Shown here one piece after another: positions 42,793 through 55,800 of a DNA stretch of 64,000 nt (positions within the stretch are counted from its first letter, which is position 1; every line of letters starts with the position of its first letter). The DNA is from Eurosta solidaginis. Lineage: Eukaryota > Arthropoda > Insecta > Diptera > Tephritidae. The notes under the pieces were generated by a model, which saw only the letters and a program-made list of their open reading frames with translations, had not been told where the DNA came from and searched no databases. The stretch covers positions 158,058,426-158,122,425 of the forward strand of contig NC_090323.1 in NCBI RefSeq assembly GCF_040869045.1. Direction: 5' to 3'. Made by a program: the position numbers and the translations under genes.

Positions 42793-45700
42793 TTAGCGGG
42801 GATACATAAAATTTGAAATTCACATTAAACACTTAGATAATTGATCCCAAAGACGGCGCGCTTGTGCATAAAGGTTTAGGTCTTTGAAATTCGCATTAGC
42901 AAACTTAGAATATTGTTCCCAAAGATGGCGCGCTTGTGCACGATAATGAATTACGATATTTGTATGAATTGTTCGAATTTACAAAAAACTTTTTCTATTA
43001 ATTATAAACAAATAGAGTAATATTTGTTACCAAAAATAGGCCTATGCACTGCGGCTGATCAATACGAATCGATTCATATAACTTTTATATGATTTTACGT
43101 ATGCTAAGTATGCGAAACAGTCTGTCAATTGATTGTATGGAAATTTTGTTAGCGTATTAATATATAGATAGTGGGTAATATACTGCCTATGCAAGACGGC
43201 CGCTATGATGCCAGTTGCCGCTCTGACCTAAAATCAAAAAAGTTTTTGGGACGTTTTTTTGTTTCGTAATTAGCATAAAAGGCAATATAAAAAATGTAAT
43301 GTTATATTTTAGTAACTATTTTTTTGTTCAGTATAAGACGTACTTTATCTAAAATGAGGATTAAATCTGCAAATGCAACAACATTTTCGAGCAGATTTGC
43401 CATTAATTGTTATAAATAAATTAGTTAGTTTCAACAAAAGTTAACTCATTATTTGTGATTTCATGTTTTTTTGAAAACAACTAAAAAAAAAACGAAGAAT
43501 CTGTTAAATAAAGACTTATGTATTTACGTGTAGGTAAAATTTGCCACAAAAAATGGGCCGGTCAAAAATTAATTCTGTTTAAGATTTTTGGTACGCTATA
43601 AATTATTTTGGAACAATTTTTTAGGATTTTGGTAGAGGCTATTATAGGTAAGCGGCAACAATGGGAAACCATATTTGTATGCAGGTGAAACATTAGTGCC
43701 TTCGAATTTAGCGGGGATACATAAAATTTGAAATTCACATTAAACACTTAGATAATTGTTCCCAAAGACGGCGCGCTTTTGCATAAAGGTTAAGGTCTTT
43801 GAAATTCGCATTAGAAAACTTGGATAATTGTTCCCAAAGATGGCGCGCTTGTGCACGATAATGAATTACGATATTTGTATGAATGGTTCGAATTTACAAA
43901 AAACTTTTTCTATTAAGTATAAACAAATAGAGTAATATTTGTTAACAAAAATAGGCCTATGCACTGCGGCTGATAAATACGAATCGACTCATATAACTTT
44001 TATATAATTTTACTTATGCTAAGTATGCGAAACAGCCTGTCAATTGATTGTATGGAAATTTTGTTAGCGTATTAATATATAGATTGTGGGTAAAATACTG
44101 CCTATGCAAGACGGCCGCTATGATGCCGGTTGCCGCTATGATGCCGGTTGCCGCTCTGACCTAAAATCAAAAAGTTTTTGGGGCGTTTTTTTGTTTCGTA
44201 ATTAGCATAAAAGGCAATATAAAAAATGTAATGTTATATTTTTGAAACTTTTTTTTTTTGTTCAGTATAAGACGTACTTTATCTAAAATGAGGATTAAAT
44301 CTGCAAATGCAACAACATTTTCGAGCAAATTTGCCATTAATTGTTATAAATAAATTAGTTAGTTTCAACAAAAGTTAACTCATTATTTGTGATTTCATAT
44401 ACAAAACAAAGAATCTGTTAAATAAAGACTTATGTATTTACGTGTAGGTAAAATTTGCCACAAAAAATGGGCCGGTCAAAAATTAATTCTATTTAAGATT
44501 TTTGGTACGCTATAAATTATTTTGGAACAATTTTTTAGGATTTTGGTAGAGGCTATTATAGGTAAGCGGCAACAATGGGAAACCATATTTGTATGCAGGT
44601 GAAACATTTGTGCCTTCGAATTTAGCGGGGATACATAAAATTTGAAATTCACATTAAACACTTAGATAATTGTTCCCAAAGACGGCGCGCTTGCGCATAA
44701 AGGTTTAGGTCTTTGAAATTCGCATTAGAAAACTTAGATAATTGTTCCCAAAGATGGCGCGCTTGTGCGCGATAATGAATTACGATATTTGTATGAATTG
44801 TTCGAATTTACAAAAAACTTTTTCTATTAATTATAAACAAATAGAGTAATAATTGTTAACAAAAATAGGCCTATGCCCTGCGGCTGATCAATACGAATCG
44901 ATTCATATAACTTTTATATGATTTTACGTATGCTAAGTATGCGAAACAACCTGTCAATTGATTGTATGGAAATTTTGTTAGTGTATTAATATATAGATAG
45001 TGGGTAATATACTGCCTATGCAAGACGGCCGCTATGATGCCATTTGCCGCTCTGACCTAAAATCAAAAAAGTTTTTGGGACGTTTTTTTGTTTCGTAATT
45101 AGCATAAAAGGCAATATAAAAAGTGTAATGTTATATTTTTGTAACTTTTTTTTTTTGTTCAGTATAAGACGTACTTTATCTAAAATGAGGATTAAATCTG
45201 CAAATGCAACAACATTTTCGAGCAAATTTGCCATTAATTGTTGTAAATAAATTAGTTAGTTTCAACAAAAGTTAACTCATTATTTGTGATTTCATGTTTT
45301 TTTGAAAACAACTAAAATAAAAAACAAAGAATCTGTTAAATAAAGACTTATGTATTTACGTGTAGGTAAAATTTGCCACAAAAAATGGGCCGGTCAAAAA
45401 TTAATTCTATCTAAGATTTTTGGTACGCTATAAATTATTTTGGACAAATTTTTTAGGATTTTGGTAGAGGCTATTATAGGTAAGCGGCAACAATGGGAAA
45501 CCATATTTGTATGCAGGTGAAACATTTGTGCCTTCGAATTTAGCGGGGATACATAAAATTTGAAATTCACATTAAACACTTAGATAATTGTTCCCAAAGA
45601 CGGCGCGCTTGTGCATAAAGGTTTAGGTCTTTGAAATTCGCATTAGAAAACTTAGATAATTGTTCCCAAAGATGGCGCGCTTTTGCACGATAATGAATTA

Positions 45701-46837
45701 CGATATTTGTATGAATTGTTCGAATTTACAAAAAACTTTTTCTATTAATTATAAACAAATAGAGTAATATTTGTTAACAAAAATAGGCCTATGCGCTGCG
45801 GCTAATCAATACGAATCGATTCATATAACTTTTATATGATTTTACGTATGCTAAGTATGCGAAACAGCTTGTCAATTGATTGTATGGAAATTTTGTTAGC
45901 GTATTAATATATAGATAGTGGGTAATATACTGCCTATGCAAGACGGCCGCTATGATGCCGGTTGCCGCTCTGACCTAAAATCAAAAAAGTTTTTGGGACG
46001 TTTTTTTGTTTCGTAATTAGCATAAAAGGCAATATAAAAAATGTAATGTTATATTTTTGTAACTTTTTTTTTTGTTCAGTATAAGACATACTTTATCTAA
46101 AATGAGGATTAAATCTGCAAATGCAACAACATTTTCGAGCAAATTTGCCATTAATTGTTATAAATAAATTAGTTAGTTTCAACAAAAGTTAACTCATTAT
46201 TTGTGATTTCATGTTTTTTTGAAAACAACTAAAATAAAAAACGAAGAATCTGTTAAATAAAGACTTATGTATTTACGTGTAGGTAAAATTTGCCACAAAA
46301 AGTGGGCCGGTCAAAAATTAATTCTATTTAAGATTTTTGTAACGCTATAAATTATTTTGGAACAATTTTTTAGGATTTTGGTAGAGGCTATTATAGGTAA
46401 GCGGCAACAATGGGAAACCATATTTGTATGCAGGTGAAACATTTGTGCCTTCGAATTTAGCGGGGATACATAAAATTTGAAATTCACATTAAACACTTAG
46501 ATAATTGTTCCCAAAGACGGCGCGCTTGTGCATAAAGGTTTAGGTCTTTGAAATTCGCATTATAAAACTTAGATAATTGTTCCCAAAGATGGCGCGCTTG
46601 TGTACGATAATGAATTACGATATTTGTATGAATTGTTCGAATTTACAAAAAACTTTTTCTATTAATTATAAACAAATAGAATAATACTTGTTAACAAAAA
46701 TAGGCCTATGCACTGCGGCTGATCAATACGAATCGATTCATATAACTTTTATATGATTTTACGTATGCTAAGTATGCGAAACAGCCTGTCAATTGATTGT
46801 GTGGAAATTTTGTTAGCGTATTAATATATAGATAGTG
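42793..46837. repeat. 916-bp satellite array, four full units and a partial one
   Basis: The landmark GCGGGGATACATAAAATTTG occurs at 42796, 43711, 44625, 45543 and 46460 (spacing 914-918). Units are highly similar. Each contains an internal near-duplication around CCCAAAGACGGCGCGCTTGT and CCCAAAGATGGCGCGCTTGT. Unit 2 has an extra 18-bp GCCGCTATGATGCCGGTT copy. The 61-codon minus-strand frames follow the repeat period and are not called as genes. Confidence 0.9.
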
Positions 46838-47721
46838 TAAATAGGCTTAACTTAAAACAATAAAGGCTGTCGTTGAAGTTTATTTGCTTAGCGAATGTGT
46901 TACACAGGCGAATGATTCTGGCTATCGGTTCATTATAAGAATAAAGCGACTTATGTGAACCCTCAGTAAACTTTCTGGGATTTCTGAGATTAATATTAGA
47001 TTCCTGTACTCGAAACAGAATAAATATATCTGGGCAGTCAATATTGCCAGATAAAATATTGTAGGCAAATAACAGCGACAGATATGACCTTCTGTCCGCA
47101 AGAGATTGTAAGCCAAGGAGTTTCCTCCTTGAGGCGTAACTTGGAATGTCATTTTCGATAAACACTCTTTTCATAGCAGATCTGGTAAATTTCCTCTGGA
47201 TCATCTCTATTTTATCAGAGTACTTTGTGTAGTATGGGTTCCAAATGATCGCCCCATACTCTAAAATACTCCGTACCAAAGCAATATTGAGCGTTTTCAG
47301 AGTCATAGGGTCCTTAAAATCTTTGGTGTTCCTGATTATGAAACCCACCATCGAGTACGCTTTAGACGAGACTAGATCAATATGTTTAGAAAAGTTAATT
47401 TTGTGTCAAAGATAATTTCTAAATCCTTAATTTCGGATTTACGCAACAAATCAACGTCATCCAGAGAATAGTTGAAAGTATAGACATATGCGCGGCGGCA
47501 ATAAGAGACAACGCAGCACTTGCTAATGTTTAGGCTTAGGTTATTGATGGTACACCAATTTAAGAAAATGTTTAAGTCTTGCTGAAGTTTTTGGCAATCG
47601 AGAAGGCTGTTAATATTGAAGAATATTTTGACATCATCTGCGTACATTAAGCACTTTGACGATATGATATGCGACGGTAAGTCGTTTATGAAGAGTAAGA
47701 ATAACAGAGGGCCAATGTGAG
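46838..47721 (-). pseudogene. 5'-truncated LINE reverse transcriptase fragment
   Basis: On the minus strand it starts within the reverse transcriptase palm (GPLLFLLFINDLP near 47700, then MYADDVKIFF at 47647). After a frame change it continues as a 176-codon C-terminal segment (LVRSILEYGAIIWNPYY, 47351-46821). It resembles the LINE at 18112-20955 in domain order but is a different family. 5' truncation is typical of LINE insertion. Confidence 0.85.
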
Positions 47722-47804
47722 CTCAAATACATAGTATACTATTTGTCGATTCCATCTTTTCCATTTAATTTTTTTACTGTATATAACGTAATTTTTATTC
47801 ATTA

Positions 47805-49139
47805 CTAGCAGACCCGGCAGACGTTGTTCTGCTCTAAATTTGGTATATCTGCATACATTTTAATAAGCTTTTTCCGTCTAACTCTGCCCTCGCCCCTCTA
47901 CACTTTTTCCTAATCTTTGTATTCACTCCTTCCTCCGTATTTTTCGCTTCATCTATCTCCATCTTCGTCTCATTCTATCTCTTTCTCAGTCTCTTTTCGT
48001 TCTCTCTTTTCTCTTCTCTCAAGTTTTTCTCATTCTTCTTCATATCTTATTGCCAGTCCCAGAGGGTGGTATGTATTTTGTTCCAGTCCCATTGCGAGTC
48101 TCAGTCCCAGTCCCACTCCGAATCTCAGTCTCAGTCCCAGTCCTAATCCTAGTCCCAGTCCGTCTCTGGTCTACTTCCCGAAAAAAAGCATCGTAAATAC
48201 TAATATAGGGAAATTTATATACCGAATTTCAGCCAAATTGAATAGGACGTATGTAAATAGGTATATGGGTATTATTAATTCATGTGTTTATTTCGGCTTC
48301 GCATGCATATTTATCAGTTTTGCCAGGTTGATGCGACTAAATCGAATATCACAATGAAAATTACTTAAAAGCTCTCAGCAACAGCTTTCATTTGATATCC
48401 ATATTGTATAAACACATTCTAGGGGTGCCCGGGTCCACGTTTTGGCCTATATCTCGAGACGCTGGTCACCAATAGGTATGAGAACTACCCTGTATTAAAG
48501 CACTCATCAACAGCTTTCATTTGATATCCATATTGTATAAACACATTCTAGGGGTGCCCGTTCCACGTTTTGGCCTCTATCTCGAGACGCTAGTCACCAA
48601 TAGGTATGAGAAATACCCTGTATTAAAGCACTCATCAACAGCTTTCATTTGATATCCATATTGTATAAACACATTCTAGGGGTGCCCGGGTCCACGTTTT
48701 GGCCTATATATCGAGACCCTAGTCACCAATAGGTATGAAAACTACCCTGCACTAAAGCACTAATCAACACCTTTCATTTGATATCCATATTGTATAAACA
48801 CATTCTAGGGGTACCCGGGTCCACGTTTTGGCCTATATCTGGAGACCCTAGTCACCAATATGTATCCTGGTCCACTTCCCGGAAAAAAATTATCCGACAT
48901 TTTATTCTAGATATAACTCTACCTACATACCAAATTTCAGGCAAATCGAGCCATATATACGATAGTTTAGAATAAATCGGTCCCTGGTCCACTTCCCGGG
49001 AAAAAACTTTCCACAAACACTCTCCGAGTCCCTACTAAGTTATCCTGAAAAATTGAATAAAATCGGCGTGGTAGTTTCGGAGTCCATAAGCCTCATACAA
49101 ACATACATATATACATACATCCTATTTTATATATATAGA
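47805..49139 (-). mobile_element. Helitron-like non-autonomous element, copy 1
   Basis: Read on the minus strand it begins TCTATATATATAAAATAGGA and ends with a hairpin GGCAGAACAACGTCTGCC followed 7 nt later by CTAG, then a host T. A TC start, terminal hairpin and CTRR end are the Helitron signature. There is no terminal inverted repeat. The interior has CT-rich segments (47870-48170) and four ~128-bp tandem units (48382-48870). No Rep/helicase gene is present. Confidence 0.75.
48382..48870. repeat. ~128-bp minisatellite in the Helitron-like element
   Basis: Units start near 48382, 48511, 48639 and 48768. Each contains TTTCATTTGATATCCATATT, CACATTCTAGGGG, GGTCCACGTTTTGGCC and ATATCTCGAGAC-like segments. 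Confidence 0.85.
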
Positions 49140-50090
49140 CTAGACCCGTCAAACGTTGTTCTGCCCTAAATTTGGTCTACCTGCATACATTTTAATAAGC
49201 TTTTTCTCTCTAACTCTGCCCTCCCCTCTTCACTTCTTCTTAATCATTTTATTCACTCCTCCCTCCGTCTTTTTCGCTTCATCTATCTCTATCTTCGTCT
49301 CTTTCTATCTCTTTCTCAGTCTCCTTCTCCTTCCCTCTTTTCTCTTCTCTAAAGTTTTTCCCATTTTTCTTCATCCCTTATTACCAGGCAAATCGAATAG
49401 GACGTATGTAAATAGTTATGTGGGTATTATTAATTCATGTCTTTATTTCGGCTTTCCATGCACATTTATCAGTTTTGCCAGGTTAATGCAACTAAATCGA
49501 ATATCACAATGAAAATTAATTTAAAGCTCTCAGCAACAACTTTCATTTGACATCCATATTACACACACATTCTAGGGGTATCCGGGTCCAGGTTTTGCCC
49601 ATATCTTGAGACCGTAGTCACCCAGCGGTATAAAAATTACTCTGTACTAAAGCACTTATCAACAGCTTCAATTTGATACCCATAATGTAAAAACACATCC
49701 TAGTGTTACCCTGATGCACGTTTTGGCCTATATCTCGAGACCATTCACAAATAGGTATGAAAACTACACTGTACTAAAGCACTCATCAACAGCTTTCATT
49801 CGTTGTCCATATTCTATAAACACATTCCAGGGGTACCCGCGTCCACGTTTTCGCTTATATATCGAGACCCTAGTTACACGCGGGTACGAAAAATACCCCG
49901 TATCAAAGTACTCATAAACAGCTTACATTCGATACCCATATTGTACAAACATATCCCAGGATTACCCAGGTCCACGTTTTGATCTCAAGACCCTATCCAG
50001 AACGTGATAAAAATTAGCCTATGTCTGTCTCCTGGTTCTAAGCTACCCCTCCACCAATTTTCAGCCAAATATGTTCATCCGTTACCTTCT
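49140..50090 (-). mobile_element. Helitron-like element, copy 2, directly abutting copy 1
   Basis: Its minus-strand 3' end CTAG (49140-49143) touches the TC start of copy 1 with no base between. The hairpin is decayed, and CAG is missing before it. Like copy 1 it has CT-rich DNA and diverged ~128-bp units (about 49520-49990). Its 5' end is not visible; family F begins near 50095. Confidence 0.7.
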
Positions 50091-51436
50091 CTCTTTTTAT
50101 ACTCAGTTGAGCAGAGCTCACAGAGTATATTAAGTTTGATTGGATAACGGTTGGTTGTACAGGTATAAAGGAATCGAGATAGATATAGACTTCCATATAT
50201 CAAAATCATCGGGATCGAAAAAAAATTTGATTGAGCCATGTCCGTCCGTTAACACGATAACCTGAGTAAATTTTGAGGTATCTTGATGAAATTTGGTACG
50301 TAGGTTCCTGAGCACTCATCTCAGATCGCTATTTAAAATGAACGATATCGGACTATAACCACGCCCACTATTTCGATATCGAAAATTTCGAAAAACCGAA
50401 AAATTGCAATAATTCATTACCAAAGACAGATAAAGCGATGAAACTTGGTAGGTGAGTTGAACTTATGACGAAGAATAGAAAATTAGTAAAATTTTGGACA
50501 ATGGGCGTGGCACCGCCCACTTTTAAAAGAAGGTAATTTAAAACTTTTGCAAGCTGTAATTTGGCAGTCGTTGAAGATATCATGATGAAATTTGGCAGGA
50601 ACGTTACTCCTATTACTATATGTACGCTTAATAAAAATTAGCAAAATCGGAGAAGGACCACGACCACTTTTAAAAAAAAATTTTTTTAAAAGTAAAATTT
50701 TAACAAAAAATTTAATATCTTTACAGTATATGAGTAAATTATGTCAAAATTCAACTCTAGTAATGATATGGTGCAACAAACTACAAAAAATAAAGAAAAT
50801 TTCAAAATGGGCGTGGCTCCGCCCTTTTTCATTTAGTTTGTCTAGGATACTTTTAATGCCATAAGTCGAACAAAAATTTCCCAATCCTTTTGAAATTTGG
50901 TAGGGGAATAGATTTTATGACGCTAACTGATTTCTGTGAAAATGGGCGAAATCGGTTGAAGCCATGTCCAGTTTTTATACACAGTCGTCCGTCTGTCCTT
51001 CCGCATGGCCGTTAACACGATAACTTGAGCAAAAATCGACATATCTTTACTGAACTTAGTTCACGTACTTATCTGAACTCACTTTATCTTGGTATAAAAA
51101 ATGAACGAAATCCGACTATGACCACGCCCACTTTTTCGATATCGAAAATTACGAAAAATGAAAACAATGCCATAATTCTATACCAAATACGAAAAAAGGG
51201 ATGAAACATGGTAATTGGATTGGTTTATTGACGCGAAATATAACTTTAGAAAAAACTTTGAAAAATGGTTGTGACACCTACCATATTAAGTAGAAGAAAA
51301 TGAAAAAGTTCTGCAGAGCGAAATAAAACACCCTTAAAATCTTGGCAGGTATTACATATATAAATAAATTAGCGGTATCCAACATATGATGTTCTGGGTC
51401 ACCCTGGTCCACATTTTGGCCGATATATCGAAAACG

Positions 51437-52928
51437 TCTGTGGGTTAGGGGTTAGAATATGCCCACGGTAGGTATACCGGTCGTAAAAGGCGACCATAAT
51501 ACCATGGGTACCCAATCCATGAGAAAGGTGTTTTACTCGAAAGGTAGCAGGGTGGACGCGGGTATCACCCTGTGGGACCCTAGGCAAGGTCTTTATAAAA
51601 ACTGCTACCGCGGGAGCAGGAGAAGCCAGTGTGATCTGGTGCGCTGCATCGAAGGATCTTTGTACTCAGGTCTCACCTCCTGTCCTGGGAAGGCCCCTTG
51701 TGGGAGCATCGCGGTGGCTGTGGTTTCAAATAGAGTTCACTTATGACACACGCTCTGAGTAGACTTGTTTTCCCTTGGGGACCCAAGACCTAAGGGAATT
51801 CGGTCTCATGCTTGCCACAAGAATCCTAATTTCATTGAGAAACTAACCCTGAGGGGCAGATGAAAGGTCGGTCACATCCCTTAATTGTGGCAACCGGAGA
51901 TGCCGGTTATATATGCTGTTAAACGGTGACGAAAGATGGTGAAGGAACGCATGTCTATCATCAGCCGAAAAACAATCGATAATTGTACGAGTGGGCCGGT
52001 GCTTATCTCGTCTTTTGAGATGTTTGAGGCTGCTTTAGACTGCGTAAGCGAATAGGAGGCGTTCGCGGTGTGGATGGCCACATCCAAATATGTGGCAAGA
52101 TTTGACGTTGTCAAATCACTGCAGTGTGGCGGACTGCAATGCAAGGATGTTGCTGGGGCAGGTACTCGGTCACTTACAGGTCTGTGAGCGGAAAAGGTTG
52201 GACACATCCCTTTAATTGTGGTAGGAGTTTATTTGGAGGCATAATGGAGCATAATTGTTGCGTAATTGAGTGAAAATTGGAGCGAAATTAGTAGCAAAAA
52301 TGGAAGCCAATAGTAGCACAATATGGCACACAATGTTTGTCAACGTAGTGTGGCCTCAAGCGATGTCGAGGGGCATTGTTGAGGCGGGCACTCGGCACTC
52401 ACAGGTCTGTGTGCGGTAAAGGTTGGTCACATCCCTTGATTTTAATTGTGATGGAGTTTTAAGACGGAGCATAATTTGATGCCAAGCTCACTCTGTTTGT
52501 CAACGTAGTGCGGCCCTTTAAGCAATATCTAAGCAAAACCAAGCTCCGTCGTTAACAATGTATTTATACATTGTTGTAACACTGCAGGACAGAAAAGGTT
52601 GGTCACATTCCTAAATTGCGACAAAAACACAATATCTCAATCTGATTAACTTGTTAATCAGATATCGAGATATAAAAATCAATGAAAGAGGGATTCTGAG
52701 GCAAGCACGGAACTCGCGGTGGAGTTGCCGTGCAACCGGGTGCCATTACCCGAAAATGGAAGAGGAGGATGGATAGTCCTCCTCGGCCAAACCAAGGCTG
52801 GTTGACTTGAACACCCCAGCTCACCAATTTGGTACCAACTTGTTGGGCCGAAGATCAACGGACATTGGTCTGTGTTTTACACCGGAGGTAAGTCTACGAA
52901 GACAGGGACTCCCGTAAGCACTCACTGT
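51437..52928 (+). mobile_element. 1.5-kb insertion with a family H head in family F
   Basis: It begins TCTGTGGGTTAGGGGTTAGAA with CGGTAGGTATACCGGTCG, the head also seen in the 408-bp element. The flanks 51404-51436 and 52929-52961 match at 29 of 33 positions (CTGGTCCACATT to GAAAACG), so they could be a long target duplication. Internally GGT(C/T)GGTCACATCCCTTAATT recurs near 51876, 52196, 52430 and 52600. No long ORF is present. It may be the non-coding end of a LINE or a long retroposon. Confidence 0.6.
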
Positions 52929-52964
52929 CTGGTCCACATTATGGTCGATATCTGGAAAACGACT

Positions 52965-53830
52965 TCACATATACAACTACCACCACTCCCTTTTAAAACT
53001 CTCATTAATACCTTTAATTTGATACCAATATCGTACAAACACATTCTAGAGTCACCCCTGGTCCACCTTTATGGCGATATCTTGAAAAGGCGTCCACCTA
53101 TAGAAATAAGCCCCACGCCCTTTTAAAATACTCATTAACACCTTTCATTTGATACCGATATCGTACAAACAAGGTCTAGTCACCCCTGGTCCACCTTTAT
53201 GGCGATATCTCGAAAAGGCGACCACCTATACAACTACCACCACTCCCTTTTAAAACCCTCATTAATACCTTTAGTTTGATACCCATATCGTACAAACACA
53301 TTCTAGAGTCACCCCTGGTCCACCTTTATGGCGATATTTCGAAACGGCGTCCACCTATAGAACTAAGGCCCACTCCCTTTTAAAATACTCATTAACACCT
53401 TTCGTTTGACACCCATATTGTACAAACGTATTCTAGAGTCACCCCTGGTCCACCTTTATGGCGATATCTCGAAAAGGCGACCACCTATACAACTACCACC
53501 ACTCCCTTTTAAAACCCTCATTAATACCTTTAATTTAATACCCATATCGTACAAACAAATTCTAGGGTCACCCCTGGTCCACCTTTATGGAGATATCTCG
53601 AAACGGCGTCCACCTATGGAACTAAATATTACTCCCTTTTAAAATACTCATTAACACCTTTCATTTGATACCCATATCGTACAAACAAATTCTAGAGTCA
53701 ACCCTGATCCACCTTTATGGCGATATCCCTAAATGGCGTCCACCTATAAACTATGGCCCACTCCCTCATAAAATACTCTTTAATGCCTTTCATTTGATAC
53801 ACATGTCATACAAACACATTCCAGGGTTTC
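52965..53830. repeat. ~129-bp minisatellite in family F
   Basis: GGTCCACCTTTATGGCGATA recurs near 53060, 53188, 53317, 53447, 53576 and 53706. The unit resembles the Helitron-like element's 128-bp unit. Confidence 0.85.
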
Positions 53831-54035
53831 CCTCGGTTCATTTTCCTACATGATTATTTTCCCTTATGTTGTCACCGTAGCTCTCAACTGAGTATGTAAT
53901 GTTCGGTTACACCCGAACTTAACATTCCTTACTTGTTTTCTATTAAAAAAAGCGCATCAAAATCCGTTGCGTATTTTTAAAGGTTTAAGCATTTAAAGGG
54001 ACATAGGGACAGAAAAAGCGACTTTGTTTTATACT

Positions 54036-54461
54036 AGGGGGACTCATGATGATAGCATATAAACTTATAAGGTGTAAAATTATATCCATTTACACACGCG
54101 GTTATATGAACGCACCTAGTAATACTCTTGATAAACTTGATTGTTTTTCAGCTGTATTATTTCCAAAAAAATTTTTTTGATTGTTATACAAATTAAAAAA
54201 TACCAAGATTAAGTGAAAAATCAAAACTAAAACGCCTTTACTTGCTGATGTTGGAGATTTTTGATGAAAATGCCGTCTGTAATGTCTGCAAGGTTGCATT
54301 CCTTTGAGTTTACCGCGTTTACACAATGAAATGTGCGCGTAAATTTATACAAATTGTGTAAATGATTTTTCATACAAAATTTGACAGCTCCTGCGTAAAC
54401 TAGATAAATTTATACGTTTACACACTTTATAAGGCATTTATACGGTTACATGAGTCCCCCT
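54036..54461. mobile_element. MITE with AGGGGGACTCATG ends, copy 2
   Basis: It is near-identical to 11075-11497, with a GATGAT insertion near the left end. ACT flanks both sides (54033-54035 and 54462-54464). Confidence 0.85.
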
Positions 54462-54464
54462 ACT

Positions 54465-55440
54465 ATGTAGCTATGTAGTGATGTACATCCAAAGCAATTA
54501 GCGCGGACAGTTCACAGCGAACAAACACACATGCGCATTTTTTGATAAAAATGTTACTTTTGTTTAAACCATTTGGCTGATATAAGAAAGGAATCAAGTA
54601 TATTGTTTTGATGCAGATCGAAGGTAAATATTTCAAAGTTTTACTGAAAAGTAGATTTTTTGAAATCCATTAATCCGTTTATGAGTTATAGCTGTGTAAA
54701 CAAAAATTTTATGATTTTTTGCTACATTTTGGCAATTTGCCACGCCCCTATAATATATATCTTAAAATTATATTAACTGTACCATCTCAAGTAGCTAAGC
54801 TTTCAAATTCAAAAAACCTTGTTAAAATCGGAGTATTCTGTGTGAAGTTATGTGCATACATGGCATTTAGCGACTTTATTTTATAAGATTTATAGAAGAT
54901 AAGGATAATGGACTATCGCTCATCGATCGACTATCTACTGCGATCGACACTCGCAAAAAGGGGGAATATGTCAGTTACACCATTATTCTAAGCTGGTAAA
55001 AAATTCATTTTACCGGTTACGAAAATGACAAAGAACTTTTCGTATTCCGATTGCGGATAACGTTACCAGCAAAATAGGTGGTTACGTCTCCTTACCTCTA
55101 GAAATTACACGTTATGTTTTTAGTGCTTTGAGAACAAAATTATGTTTTGTCTAATTAAATAGACTTTCGTTAAAAAAAAAATAATAGTGTACAATATTAA
55201 AATCGAATGTAAAGTGAGAAAATGGTGCGTCGGGCTTATTGGAGCCCAACCAAAATATAATTTATTTAAATTAAAACAGTAAAAAATCATTTAATTAAAA
55301 AACAAACAAACACAAATTTCTTTAAAAATGTAAATTAAATTCAATATAAAAGAACTAAATCTTCCTAAAATCTATCATCATAGTCGTATGATATAACGGA
55401 GCTACAAAACGGTAAATTTAAAATTAACGGAGTGGTGGCT
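54465..55440. other. AT-rich stretch with no recognised gene
   Basis: A weak inverted repeat is formed by GCTGGTAAAA near 54993 and GTTACCAGC near 55062. Nothing else is supported. Confidence 0.4.
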
Positions 55441-55449
55441 ATTTTTACA

Positions 55450-55630
55450 TAACATGTACAGTCGTGACATGTAGCGACAAAATATTCTTTGCATGTATCC
55501 TTATGGAGCCATGCACATCTAGCGGCAGTCGTACGACACGGCGCGACCAAGTTGACCAATTAGGCAAAAATGCCGCGAATATTTTGTCGGAACGTGTCGC
55601 TACATGTCGCGTCGTATAATGTGCATGAAC
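55450..55630. mobile_element. Possible MITE with GACATGTAGCGAC inverted repeats
   Basis: GTGACATGTAGCGACAAAAT near 55466 faces GTCGCTACATGTCGCG near 55597, with a second inner pair around AATATTC. The ends and target duplication are not clear. Confidence 0.5.
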
Positions 55631-55649
55631 GTCAAACAATATTAAAAAA

Positions 55650-55800
55650 AAAAAACAAGTAAGGATGGGACTGTCTTCGGCTGTGCCGAAGACTTCATAC
55701 CTTCAGAAGATCCCGAAAAGCTCTTGTCAGTTGAATTCATGACGTATTACTAATGTTACCAAGTTATTAGCCATGTTTTTTTACACGCATATACGTCTAC
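55650..55800. repeat. Family G fragment
   Basis: ACAAGTAAGGATGGGACTG is followed by hairpin CTTCGGCTGTGCCGAAG, matching the head at 24533 and 42551. Confidence 0.65.

Larger units (their letters stand above)
50095..53938 (-). mobile_element. Family F element, long copy with insertion
   Basis: On the minus strand it begins ACAAGTAAGGAATGTTAAG (53937), followed by the hairpin GTTCGGGTGTAACCGAAC. It then passes through six ~129-bp units (53830-52965), a 1.5-kb insertion (51437-52928), and a unique region with repeated CGTGGC and GGGCGTGG segments, to an end with GAGCTCTGCTCAACTGAGTA near 50100. The element has no ORF. The shape resembles non-autonomous rolling-circle elements, but clear Helitron ends were not found. 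Confidence 0.65.

Noticed and set aside
43562..46496. Repeated 61-codon minus-strand frame in each 916-bp satellite unit
   Set aside because: It follows the satellite period and has no domain; no independent sign of coding.
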